In this document: positions 51,427-60,225 of the stretch, in pieces | Layout: the number at the start of each line of letters is the position of its first letter | How positions within the stretch are numbered: position 1 is the first letter of the stretch | Assembly: GCA_004292955.1 (NCBI GenBank) | Contig: RDXX01000009.1 | Span: 1 to 64,000, forward strand | From: Oscillatoriales cyanobacterium | GTDB lineage: Bacteria > Cyanobacteriota > Cyanobacteriia > Cyanobacteriales > Microcoleaceae | Reading direction: 5' to 3' | Length of the DNA stretch: 64,000 nucleotides | The notes under the pieces: model-generated | Seen by the model: only the letters and a program-made list of their open reading frames with translations | Told to the model about the DNA's origin: nothing | The model's database searches: none | Translations under genes and position numbers: made by a program

Positions 51427-52691
51427 CAGAGAGACATATCATTAAATCCACAGAACATCGTTTCGCCACTATCGATCGGTTAGCCTTTAAATCAAAAAAT
51501 TTCTACAATGCTGCCAACTACGTTATCCGCCAAAACTTTGTATACGGATGGGGGTATCTCAACTACAACAAAATGGCTCAGTTGATGAAATCTCATCCAG
51601 CATACAAAGCATTGCCAGCGAAAGTAAGCCAACAAATCTTGATGATATTGGACAAGAATTGGCAAGGTTTTTTTGCAACCGTTAAAGCTTATAAAATGCA
51701 GCCCACAAAATTCACGGGATGCCCAAAACTACCTAAGTATAAAGATAAAGTCAAAGGGCGAAACCTTGTTGTATACACAATTCAGGCGATTAGTAGTAAG
51801 CAATTACCGAAAGGAATTATCAAAATTTCAGGGACTGATATCTCAATTAAAACTCAGGTAAAACCAGAGAAAATATGTCAAGTTAGGTTAGTTTCCAAGT
51901 GTGATTATTATGCGATTGAGGTAATTCACGATGAGCCGGAGTCCACCAGTGATGCAAATCAGAAAGAATCAGTAGCTAGTATAGATTTAGGATTGAATAA
52001 TTTAGGAGCGCTAACTTCAAATCAGCCGGGGTTTGTCCCTTTACTGATTAACGGGCGACCACTGAAATCAATTAATCAATTCTACAACAAACGTAAGGCA
52101 CATATACAGTCTCGATTGAAAGGTCTGCGCCAAACATCGCGTAGAATTCAGCGCTTGACTCGTTGTCGAAACCAGAAAATCGATAATTACTTGCACCATG
52201 CCAGTCGTGACATTATCAATCTTTTAAGAGAACTCAAGATTGGGACTCTGGTAATTGGCAAAAATGTACAATGGAAAAACGAGATAAATTTGGGGAAAAA
52301 AACTAATCAGAACTTCGTCACAATTCCTCATGATCGATTGATTGAGATGTTGGAATATAAGGCTGCATTAGTTGGGATAAGAGTGATGTTACAGGAAGAA
52401 TCATATACTTCTGTCTCCAGTTTTATTTCTTTAGACCCGATTTCTGTTTACGGTCAGAATAGCGCCCAGGATGTCAAGTTTAGTGGCAAACGAATTAAGA
52501 GAGGATTGTACAAAACATCGAGCGGTCAATTAATTAATGCCGATGTTAATGGGTCTTACAATATCATGAGAAAAGCAATCCCAAATGCTTTTAGCAATGG
52601 GATAGGGATCTGCGTAGCTCAGCCGAGGCGGGTCAATCCGCTCGAAGTAAGAAAGAAGGGGGAGGGACTTCATGCCTCCTGTGTCATGTAA
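51417..52691 (+). CDS. tnpB: TnpB of the IS607 element, with apparently rearranged catalytic site
   Basis: 424 aa. RuvC Asp190 (VASIDLGLNNLGAL) and last Asp376 (NADVNGSYNIM) are present. At the usual Glu position the sequence is TLVIGKNVQW (Gly281), and no CxxC zinc finger precedes Asp376. A conserved-looking QEESYTS (Glu327/Glu328) lies on a nearby strand and could supply the missing acid. Rearranged TnpB active sites in several branches of the family are known; this clade is common in cyanobacteria. It is only 39% similar in layout to the IS605 TnpB here. The C-terminal ~25 residues probably overlap the guide RNA gene. Confidence 0.9.
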   Translation: MQLAERHIIKSTEHRFATIDRLAFKSKNFYNAANYVIRQNFVYGWGYLNYNKMAQLMKSHPAYKALPAKVSQQILMILDKNWQGFFATVKAYKMQPTKFTGCPKLPKYKDKVKGRNLVVYTIQAISSKQLPKGIIKISGTDISIKTQVKPEKICQVRLVSKCDYYAIEVIHDEPESTSDANQKESVASIDLGLNNLGALTSNQPGFVPLLINGRPLKSINQFYNKRKAHIQSRLKGLRQTSRRIQRLTRCRNQKIDNYLHHASRDIINLLRELKIGTLVIGKNVQWKNEINLGKKTNQNFVTIPHDRLIEMLEYKAALVGIRVMLQEESYTSVSSFISLDPISVYGQNSAQDVKFSGKRIKRGLYKTSSGQLINADVNGSYNIMRKAIPNAFSNGIGICVAQPRRVNPLEVRKKGEGLHASCVM

Positions 52692-52735
52692 TAAATGACT
52701 ATACTTTTACAAGCTATAGAAATAGTTTTTATAGA
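52600..52735 (+). ncRNA. Candidate omega RNA and right end of the IS607 element
   Basis: Downstream of the last RuvC motif the DNA contains a small hairpin (GCGGGTCAATCCGC, 52628-52641) and a G-rich stretch AAAGAAGGGGGAGGGAC, in the place where TnpB guide RNAs of IS607 elements lie. The right boundary is not visible and must lie before the FIST gene at 52748. Confidence 0.3.
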
Positions 52736-52747
52736 GAAGTTTGCCTT

Positions 52748-53998
52748 ATGTACGAAAACCAAATGCAATGGGTCAGTGCTTTATCAACCCGTCCGTCTTT
52801 AGAATCAGCCCTGAAAGAAGTTGTAGAACAAGCCGATCGCGAATTACAAGGCCCGGCAGATTTAGCCCTGATCTTTATCTCATCTGCCTTTGCTAGCGAG
52901 TATTCTCGGCTGATGCCTTTACTGCGAGAATTGCTGCCCGTGCCCGCGATTTTGGGCTGCGGCGGGGGAGGAGTCATCGGCACGAACCGGGGCGGGCTCA
53001 CCGAAGAAGTAGAGGGTTCTCCCGCAGTCAGCCTGAGTTTAGCCCGCTTACCTGGAGTAAACGTCAGAACTTTTCACGTCGGTGCAGAAGAACTGCCGGA
53101 CTTGGACAGCCCCCCGGATACTTGGGTGAATGTCTTGGGTGTGCCTGCCCAGGAAGAACCGCAGTTTATCATCTTGGCAGACCCATTTTCCTCACAAATT
53201 AACGATTTGCTCCAAGGACTCGATTATGCCTATCCGGGCGCGCCGAAGGTAGGAGGACTGGCCGGCGGGGACGGTGCGGGCAGAGGTGCGGCGCTGTTTT
53301 GCGACTATCAGTTGTACCGAGAAGGGACGGTGGGAGTGGCTTTGAGCGGGAATATAGTTCTGGAAACGATCGTCGCGCAAGGCTGTAGACCGATCGGGCA
53401 TCCTTATCGGGTGACGGAAGGAGAGCGCAATATTTTGCTGAAACTCGAAGAACAAACCGACGATATGGGCAGCAGGGGCATCGAGCGATCGCCCTTAGAC
53501 GCCCTGCGAGAGTTAGTTCAAACTTTGAGCGAAGCAGACAGAGAATTAGCGCAGCACTCGTTATTTGTCGGCTTAGTCAGCGATGAATTCAAGATGACAT
53601 TAGAGCCTGGGGATTTTTTAATCCGCAATTTGTTGGGTGTAGATCCGAAAGTGGGGGCAATTGCGATCGGCGATCGAGTCCGTCCCGGACAGCGCATCCA
53701 ATTTCACCTGCGGGACGCCCGCACCTCCGCAGAAGATCTAGAAATGCTGCTCGATCGGCATCAGCGATCGGCCGAGGACAGGGGTACATCCAGTGCCGGC
53801 GCCTTGATGTTTTCTTGCCTGGGGCGGGGCGAAGGGCTTTACGGCCAGTCGAACTTTGACTCGCGACTGTTCGGCCGATACCTCAACAACATCCCCCTGA
53901 GCGGCTTTTTCTGCAACGGCGAAATCGGCCCCGTCGGCGGAAACACCTTTCTGCACGGCTACACCTCCGTATTCGGGATTTGCCGCCAGAATTCATAA
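52748..53998 (+). CDS. FIST-domain sensor protein
   Basis: 416 aa, no membrane segment. N-terminal FIST domain (about 25-225; LALIFISSAFASEY, ILGCGGGGVIG, GLAGGDG) and C-terminal FIST_C domain (about 230-400; NLLGVDPKVGAIAIGD, SGFFCNGEIGPVGGNTFLHG). FIST proteins are thought to bind small ligands, perhaps amino acids, and to work with kinases or cyclases. Here it stands alone between the IS607 element and a long palindrome. The IS607 insertion may have replaced its natural promoter. Confidence 0.9.
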   Translation: MYENQMQWVSALSTRPSLESALKEVVEQADRELQGPADLALIFISSAFASEYSRLMPLLRELLPVPAILGCGGGGVIGTNRGGLTEEVEGSPAVSLSLARLPGVNVRTFHVGAEELPDLDSPPDTWVNVLGVPAQEEPQFIILADPFSSQINDLLQGLDYAYPGAPKVGGLAGGDGAGRGAALFCDYQLYREGTVGVALSGNIVLETIVAQGCRPIGHPYRVTEGERNILLKLEEQTDDMGSRGIERSPLDALRELVQTLSEADRELAQHSLFVGLVSDEFKMTLEPGDFLIRNLLGVDPKVGAIAIGDRVRPGQRIQFHLRDARTSAEDLEMLLDRHQRSAEDRGTSSAGALMFSCLGRGEGLYGQSNFDSRLFGRYLNNIPLSGFFCNGEIGPVGGNTFLHGYTSVFGICRQNS

Positions 53999-54185
53999 CT
54001 TGTTGACTGTTGACTGTTAACTGTTAACTGTTAATGACTAAAAACTCACAACTTATATCAAATCCTCTCTTCATCGGAATGAGATAGAGGAGACAGCAGT
54101 GCCGTGTCCCTACAGTTAATGGGTAGGGACACGGCACTGCCGTCTCCTCCGTTCATATCATTCCGATGAAGAGAGGATTTGATAT
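53999..54185. repeat. STRR heptamers and a 131-bp near-perfect palindrome
   Basis: TGTTGAC/TGTTAAC heptamers run from 53999 to 54034. Then 54055-54185 forms one long inverted repeat: ATATCAAATCCTCTCTTCAT and its complement at the ends, and GTGCCGTGTCCCTAC with GTAGGGACACGGCAC inside, leaving a loop of about 10 bases. It is a mini-element by structure, and would fold as a strong RNA hairpin downstream of the FIST gene. Confidence 0.85.
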
Positions 54186-54212
54186 TACAACTGACAAGTT
54201 ACAACTTAAAAA

Positions 54213-54242
54213 CTAAAAGCGGCAGTCGCCTGCCGCTTTTAG
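54213..54242 (-). terminator. Intrinsic terminator of the porin gene
   Basis: CTAAAAGCGGCAG, loop TCGC, CTGCCGCTTTTAG: a perfect 13-bp stem 24 bases after the porin stop on the minus strand, with the T-run contributed by the stem. Confidence 0.85.
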
Positions 54243-54265
54243 CTGTAACTAGATGTCTGGAAACC

Positions 54266-56278
54266 TTAGAAACTAAAGGTTGTCCGCAGGACTCCTACCC
54301 AGATATCCTCGTTATTTTTGTTGTGTTCGGGATTCAGAATCACGTAAACGCCGGGTGTCACCGAAATAAAGTCATTAACTTGGAAGCGATAGAAACCCTC
54401 TAAGTGATAAGAGGTGTCGCGATCTCTTCTGACATCGCTCTCAGTAACTTTTGGCGGTACACCGGCAATAAAACCGAGGAGGTTTCCAGGCTTGCCAAAA
54501 TCTGGCAGGGCCAAGAAAAGAGCACCATTCTGAATAGTAGCGTCATTGTTGCCGCCCCGCAGTTGTTCAGCCTTGGTGTAACCGTACCAACCGCCAAACT
54601 GGAAGCGCGAGCTGGGTTTTAGGTTAAGTTGTACCCCAAAGTTATCTGATGCGGTGGATGATTGACCGAAGGGACGGTTAGCCAAGGCACTGCCTGTGCC
54701 GCCCATGATCGCAACATCGCCACCCCGATTGTATTTCCGGGTGTAAGTTGCACCAATGTCAATAAATTTGCTTAGGGAGAAGTTGAGCTGACCCAAAGCG
54801 CTGAAAGAACCGTCGAAAACGCCCCGGCCATTAGCTGGGTTGGGAGCATCGCCGTCGGAGGCAAGATAAGCGACGGTGGCTCTCACGGCACCCAAGTTGT
54901 ATTTGATAGCAGCACCTGCTCCTTCGGGGCCGCGGAACACTGCTGGGTTGTAACGTCCAAACGCGGAAACAGCGCCGCTACCAGGACTTTCTAAGGGAGA
55001 ATTGAGCTCAGCAACGTCATCGAGCCTCAGTCCTTTCGGCCCGAACCAGACTGTAGCGTTGCCTGCGGGGAAGCGATACCACAATTGATCGAGGGAGAAT
55101 TGGCTGCCGTCTTCGCCGGTGAGGGCGACGCGAGCCATGTTTGTACCAGTGGCAGTGGCTGCACCGTAGTTGGCGACGTTTCTAGCTTGCAAGCGGGTTC
55201 TGAGCAAGTCTTTGCCGGTGAAGCTGGTGTTGAAGTTCAACCGCACCCGGTAGCCGAGGGTGGTGGAAGTTTTGTCGTCGCGCAGGCCGATACCATCTCC
55301 GAAGCTGTCGCTGGCGAGAAAAATGGCTTCTCCTGCCAGTTTGGTTGTGGTGGAGAACTGGTTGGCTTCGAGTTCTGCGGTGCGAGCTTCCAGACCGTCT
55401 ACTCGTCCGCGCAGGGTAGCGAGTTCGGCTGCAAATTCTTCTTGCAGGCGTTGCAGGATGGCTAAGTCGTCTTTGGTGACGAAGGTCGATGTTGCCGAGC
55501 TAATTTGCTTGGTTACTTGGTCTAAGCAAGCGTTGACGCCGGCTGCAAATTCGTAGCGAGTCAGGGCGCGGTTGCCGCGGTAGGTGCCGTCGGGATAGCC
55601 TACGATACAACCGTAGCGTTCGACTAGCGATTGCAGGGCTTGGAATGCCCAATCTGTCGGCCGCACGTCGGAGAGCTGAGAGACCGATGTCACTTGGGAC
55701 ATGGCTCCAGATGGTTCGGCGGGGAGGGCTTGGGGTGCTGCTGGGACGATCGGGCCGCCCATGCCTGCGGGTGCTGTCTGAGCAATTTCTACCTTGGCGG
55801 CTGGGGTGCTAGCAATTGCTGGCACTTCAGTTTTGGCGGTTGCTGTCGGGGTGCTTTCCACTGCCAAGTCTGAGGCTTGGGGCAATGGTTGGGCTGTGGT
55901 GACAGCAGGTAGGGGAGCGATCGCTGCCGCTGTGGTGGCGGGGGCGATGGGTGCTGCTGTATTGATGTCGATCGCTGCTGTTTGCAGTTCTGTGGCGCTG
56001 GTTTCTGGTGCGATTGCTGCCAGTTTTTCGGCGTCTGCGGAGTTGGCGATCGGGGTTTCTGCCGCCGGAGCGATGCTGTTTAAAGCCAGCTTTTCTGGGG
56101 CAGCAGGGGTTGCTGCAACTGGTTCTACAATTTTTGACTCAGATGGCTGTGCTGTTGCTACCTGGTTGGCTTCAGCGGTTGCGGTCGCTTCAGTAGCGAT
56201 CGCAGCGGTACTGACGACTGATGATAGCCCCAGAATTGCCGGGGATACTAGAAGTAAATTCCAAAAAGTTCTGTTCAT
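54266..56278 (-). CDS. SLH-domain outer-membrane porin (OprB/iron-uptake porin family)
   Basis: 670 aa from ATG 56278 (MNRTFWNLLLVSPAILGLSS, typical of the family), with a GTG nine bases upstream as a weaker alternative. Signal peptide to about residue 29; a very long Ala/Pro/Thr-rich linker (30-195); one SLH domain (about 205-262; LSDVRPTDWAFQALQSL, GYPDGTYRGNRALTRYEFAA) that binds wall polysaccharide; a coiled coil (LQEEFAAELATLRGRVDGLE); and a beta-barrel ending in VLRTTFSF with the terminal Phe used for outer-membrane insertion. It is the major diffusion or inorganic-ion porin type of cyanobacteria. The linker is longer than usual. Terminator follows at once. Confidence 0.95.
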   Translation of the reverse strand: MNRTFWNLLLVSPAILGLSSVVSTAAIATEATATAEANQVATAQPSESKIVEPVAATPAAPEKLALNSIAPAAETPIANSADAEKLAAIAPETSATELQTAAIDINTAAPIAPATTAAAIAPLPAVTTAQPLPQASDLAVESTPTATAKTEVPAIASTPAAKVEIAQTAPAGMGGPIVPAAPQALPAEPSGAMSQVTSVSQLSDVRPTDWAFQALQSLVERYGCIVGYPDGTYRGNRALTRYEFAAGVNACLDQVTKQISSATSTFVTKDDLAILQRLQEEFAAELATLRGRVDGLEARTAELEANQFSTTTKLAGEAIFLASDSFGDGIGLRDDKTSTTLGYRVRLNFNTSFTGKDLLRTRLQARNVANYGAATATGTNMARVALTGEDGSQFSLDQLWYRFPAGNATVWFGPKGLRLDDVAELNSPLESPGSGAVSAFGRYNPAVFRGPEGAGAAIKYNLGAVRATVAYLASDGDAPNPANGRGVFDGSFSALGQLNFSLSKFIDIGATYTRKYNRGGDVAIMGGTGSALANRPFGQSSTASDNFGVQLNLKPSSRFQFGGWYGYTKAEQLRGGNNDATIQNGALFLALPDFGKPGNLLGFIAGVPPKVTESDVRRDRDTSYHLEGFYRFQVNDFISVTPGVYVILNPEHNKNNEDIWVGVLRTTFSF

Positions 56279-57373
56279 TTTCCTCACACCTTCACACTCT
56301 ATTCAACTCGATCGGCAATTCCCAACTGATACTTTTTGTGGTTCCTTGCCTGTTGACAATAACTGCCAAAAAAATAGAACCTATCCATAACTGTTGATGC
56401 ACAGTAGGCGTGTCTAGTTCCTGCTTGAACGTAGAAGGCTGGCCCTTTTTACAGCCCAGACCCCAATTTAGGTCAAGCCCACATTACACTACGCTTGATT
56501 ATACCATCAGTTGCTAATTTCATCTGTCGATCGCCAGACTTGCTGGAGTTGCTTTCTCCGACAGGGCGATCGACAACCAGTGGTATGGGTTAGACCACAA
56601 TCGCCTCAAACTGACAAATACTGATAGTCCTTGCTTATGTCTGAGTTAACACACACTTATAGGTAGGATTAGGGCTGCTTGTCGCATTCCTTATACAGCT
56701 TTCGATCCTATTATGTCAAGCTTTTTAACCTAACTTTAAACCTCGCGGCCCGGACGGGGTTATTTTTCCGCCAGCAGTGGGGAACGGAAGGTTAAACGCT
56801 GCTAGATGCACCCGTGGGGGCAAAATTCCAGTCTTGACCAATTTGGGTGTTCTGATGCGCCCACCAGCCGAGACTTGCCAGCGCGATCGGCATTTTTGAG
56901 ATGCCCCGTTCGGCGACTTGAATTTGCCAATATTTTAACACAATTTTTTTGTAGTTTGACAGTGGCAGCAGACTGAATGTCTGTGACCTAAAATTAAAGT
57001 TTTGTTCCCTCGCTGCGAAGGAGTTTTACAGCCAGTTATTTTTTTGGCACAGCCGATGTCTTTCAAATCACCTTTTGTATGTGATTTATGCTACCGAACA
57101 AGGAGCTATTGAGCCTTCACCATTCCTGGACGGATCAACCCGGTCAAATGGACGAAAATACTTGCTTTGATGCGATCGCTCGCAGTTAAAAAAACGGTGT
57201 ATGAGAGCAAGGAGTGCCTCCAGGACATTCCTCATTCGCTACTAACACAATAAATAAATGCCACAAATTATTAGAGGGCGATCGAAGAACCTGTAGATGT
57301 GGCAATGCACTTAACCTCGCTCTGGTATGTTACATTGAGGCGCAGCATCTATCTTTTTTGCCACCTTCCATCT
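56279..57373. other. Long intergenic region between porin and glycosyltransferase genes
   Basis: 1.1 kb. It should contain the porin promoter and leader. GTCGATCGCC and GGCGATCGAC (56525-56573) form an imperfect inverted repeat. A 33-residue minus-strand frame (56792-56893, MPIALASLGWWAHQNTQIGQ...) is open and Trp-rich, but without support. No tRNA or mini-element seen. Confidence 0.4.
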
Positions 57374-58996
57374 ATGACTTTGATTAAAAGCAAACTGGGC
57401 TTCTTAGTAGTTATCTTATTGATATTAGGATTGTTTTTTCGATTCACCAACATCGACACAAAGTTTTATTGGTATGATGAAGTATTTACTTCCCTGCGGA
57501 TTTCGGGATACACGCAAACAGAAGTGCTGCATGAAATAAGCAGCGTTCAGTTAGTCGGCGCACAAGATTTGATGAAATATCAGCGCTCCAATCCCGCAAA
57601 AAATTTTGGCGATACAGTTAAAGGTATTGCCATTGAAGAACCTCAACTGCCGCCTCTATATTTTCTGGCAGTCAAGTATTGGGGAAAACTATTCGGTGAT
57701 TCTCCTTTATCGACGAGAAGTTTCTCAGTTTGGGTGAGTTTGTTAGCATTTCCCGCTCTGTACTGGCTGTGCCGAGAATTGTTTCCAGCACCAGAAGTGG
57801 CGTGGATAGCCGTGGGATTGCTAGCAGTTTCTCCCTTGCACGTGCTTTACGCTCAAGAAGCTCGTCCCTACAGCTTGTGGCCGGTGCTGATTTTAGTTTC
57901 TTGTGCGTCTCTGCTGAGAGCAATGCGGCTTCAAACTAAGCTAAGTTGGAGTATTTATGCAGTAGCAACTATTCTGGGATTTTACACACACTTGTTTAGC
58001 CTGTTAGTCGCTTTGGGACACGGAATTTATGTATGGGGAATGCAAGGTTATAGGTTGAATCGCAAGGTAGTTAATTACGTGATGGCAATTGGCTTGTCTT
58101 TGGTAGCTTTTCTGCCTTGGATGGTGATTCTAGTAATAAACAAAAAGGCAGCAAAAGAGGCGACTCTTTGGGCGAATGGAGACAGTAATTTGCTATCTTT
58201 GATTAATAATTGGAGCGGGAATATCGGTCGTGTTTTTTGGGATTTTGGGCTAAATTCTCAGGCTACATCAATAAATTTGATTGGGTTGATGGCAGCGACT
58301 TTGATTTTATTGGCAATCGTAAGTTATGCGGTTTATTTTCTGTGTTGTGAGACAAAGAAACAGGTTTGGCTGTTTTTGCTGGTGTTGATGGCGGTGACAG
58401 CAGTGGCAGTGATGCTACCAGATGTTATATTGGGAGGAATCCGATCGACTAAACCTCGCTATCTATTTCCGACTTATTTGGCGATGCAAATATCTGTTGC
58501 TTACCTGTTAGCGACTAAAATTAGCGCGCTGGGCGTGCCAAGCTGGAAACGGCAGATGTGGAAAGTTCTGACAGTTGTACTGCTAACGGGCTCTGTGCTG
58601 TCGAATATTGTTAGTTCTCAAGCCGAGACTTGGTGGACTAAGGAATTGGGCCGGGAAAATCCCGTAATTGCTCGGAGGATCGATCGCGCTCCTAAGCCGC
58701 TGGTTGTCAGTGATATCTCGGAAGTCACTCTGGGAAATATACTGTCAATGAGTCATTTGTTAGAGCCGAAAGTGATGTGGCAATTGGTGTTGCTTGACCA
58801 GGAAGGGCGCCGTCAAGCTCAGTTGCTAGACCCACCCGCGATACCCAAAATTCCCAGCGGTTTTAGCGATGTTTTTGTTTACGGGCGAACGCAGAATTTT
58901 AGTGCTAAGCTGGCAAAAATGCACAACTCGAAAATAGATGTGCCGAAAAAACAAACAATCCAAATGTTGTGGGTTGGCAAGTTAGAAAAAGAGTGA
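57374..58996 (+). CDS. Membrane glycosyltransferase, GT39/ArnT-like
   Basis: 540 aa from ATG 57374 (MTLIKSKLGFLV); a longer frame begins at 57299. About ten to twelve hydrophobic segments. The first extracytoplasmic loop carries FYWYDEVFT, the acidic pair of GT-C enzymes, and a later loop has YAQEARPYSLW, the EARPY-type motif of PMT/ArnT/GT39 proteins. It should use a polyprenyl-phosphate sugar to modify a surface glycan, lipid or protein. The next glycosyltransferase starts 5 bases after its stop, so the two are an operon. Confidence 0.85.
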   Translation: MTLIKSKLGFLVVILLILGLFFRFTNIDTKFYWYDEVFTSLRISGYTQTEVLHEISSVQLVGAQDLMKYQRSNPAKNFGDTVKGIAIEEPQLPPLYFLAVKYWGKLFGDSPLSTRSFSVWVSLLAFPALYWLCRELFPAPEVAWIAVGLLAVSPLHVLYAQEARPYSLWPVLILVSCASLLRAMRLQTKLSWSIYAVATILGFYTHLFSLLVALGHGIYVWGMQGYRLNRKVVNYVMAIGLSLVAFLPWMVILVINKKAAKEATLWANGDSNLLSLINNWSGNIGRVFWDFGLNSQATSINLIGLMAATLILLAIVSYAVYFLCCETKKQVWLFLLVLMAVTAVAVMLPDVILGGIRSTKPRYLFPTYLAMQISVAYLLATKISALGVPSWKRQMWKVLTVVLLTGSVLSNIVSSQAETWWTKELGRENPVIARRIDRAPKPLVVSDISEVTLGNILSMSHLLEPKVMWQLVLLDQEGRRQAQLLDPPAIPKIPSGFSDVFVYGRTQNFSAKLAKMHNSKIDVPKKQTIQMLWVGKLEKE

Positions 58997-59001
58997 GAGT
59001 T

Positions 59002-59949
59002 ATGGAAGATTTTGGTATTATTATTGCCTGCTGCGACCAGGATTATCTGTTTGCTAAGGGTTGCTGTGCTAGCATTCGATATTTCCTGGGAGATGTACCG
59101 ATTTGTTTGTTGATTGATGGTACGTTTTCTGTGAGTGCTTTGGAAAAGTCTTACGGGGTGCGAGTTATCGATCGCACAAACGTTTCCCAAGAGGTTCTCA
59201 GGAAAAGAAGTTTTGGGTGGGGTAAAACTAAAATGATTGCTTTCTGGGAAAGCCCTTGGTCGAATTTTATGGTTTTGGATGCCGATACGATCGTCTGGGG
59301 CGATGTTCTGAAATTGGCTAATTTTAAAGAATTTGATTTTACGATAGATAAGCCTTGTTACGATTACTCGGATGCAGATGTTTCGGAGTTTTTCTTTGAT
59401 ATTCCGGGCGTTGAAAAGCATTTCCCGAAGTTTCGGTGGTCGGAATCGCGATCGAACTATTTCTGCACGGGTACTTTTTTTGCTAAACGCGGTATTTTTA
59501 GCTTGGAAGAATACATAGAAATTTTAGATTTTACGGAGGCTAATCCGGGGATATTTAAGTACGGAGAAATGGGGTTTTTGAACTTTATGATTTTCCGGGC
59601 GGCCGGGGAAAATCGACTGCGGGTGCAGAATGTGGATATGCAGTTGTTGGTGCCGGATTTTGACCAGGATTTGCTGAGAAAGCGGTTTCCGGTGGCAGAA
59701 AACGGGCCTGCGGGCGATCGCGAGTCGGCGACTGTGATTCACTGGTGCGGGCCGAAGCCGACTTTATCGACATCTAAGGTTTACTCGGAACCGATGAATT
59801 TTTGCCGCCGCAAGTGTCAGGAGGATGCTTGGAATCGCACGGGTTTGGCTGCGGAGATGTCGCTGCAAGTTGAGGATTTTCAGCGATCGATCTATGTGTA
59901 TAAGAATAAGTTTAAGAAGAAGTTTCGGCAGTTAGTGCGATCGACTTGA
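59002..59949 (+). CDS. Cytoplasmic glycosyltransferase (GT-A fold, GT8-like)
   Basis: 315 aa from ATG 59002, preceded by GTGAGAG. A Rossmann-type start (FGIIIACCDQDYLFAKGC), a DxD motif in FMVLDADTIVWGD (metal and nucleotide-sugar binding) and a later VIHWCGPKP that matches the His-x-x-Gly region of GT8 enzymes. C-terminal 60 residues basic. Translationally coupled to the membrane glycosyltransferase. Together they probably build or decorate a surface glycan. Acceptor unknown. Confidence 0.8.
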   Translation: MEDFGIIIACCDQDYLFAKGCCASIRYFLGDVPICLLIDGTFSVSALEKSYGVRVIDRTNVSQEVLRKRSFGWGKTKMIAFWESPWSNFMVLDADTIVWGDVLKLANFKEFDFTIDKPCYDYSDADVSEFFFDIPGVEKHFPKFRWSESRSNYFCTGTFFAKRGIFSLEEYIEILDFTEANPGIFKYGEMGFLNFMIFRAAGENRLRVQNVDMQLLVPDFDQDLLRKRFPVAENGPAGDRESATVIHWCGPKPTLSTSKVYSEPMNFCRRKCQEDAWNRTGLAAEMSLQVEDFQRSIYVYKNKFKKKFRQLVRST

Positions 59950-59965
59950 AAAGATACCAATTAAG

Positions 59966-60170
59966 TTTGTAGTAAGGACTTTAGTCCTTATAATTATCGT
60001 CGGCAATTAAGTTTGTAGTAAGGACTTTAGTCCTTATAATTATCGTCGGTAGATTACCGATAGTCCAATTAGTTCGTAGTGAGGATTTCAGTCATAAGAA
60101 AAGAAGGACTAAAGTCCTCACTACGAACCAATTTTATTGGAAAGAAGGACTAAAGTCCTCACTACGAACC
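59966..60170. repeat. Tandem and inverted GGACTTTAGTCC repeat units
   Basis: A 53-bp unit (GTTTGTAGTAAGGACTTTAG, TCCTTATAATTATCGTCGG) occurs twice in direct repeat at about 59968 and 60010. Then come two inverted units (GAAGGACTAAAGTCCTCACT, ACGAACCAATTTTATT). Same family as 7505-7645. Confidence 0.75.
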
Positions 60171-60225
60171 AATTTTATTATGCTTGTTGATGTGAATATT
60201 ATTCATCGAGCGAGCGATCGACAAT

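Noticed and set aside
56792-56893. 33-residue Trp-rich minus-strand frame in the long gap
   Set aside because: Too short, no ribosome-binding site, no known small photosynthetic protein matches; kept only as a remark.
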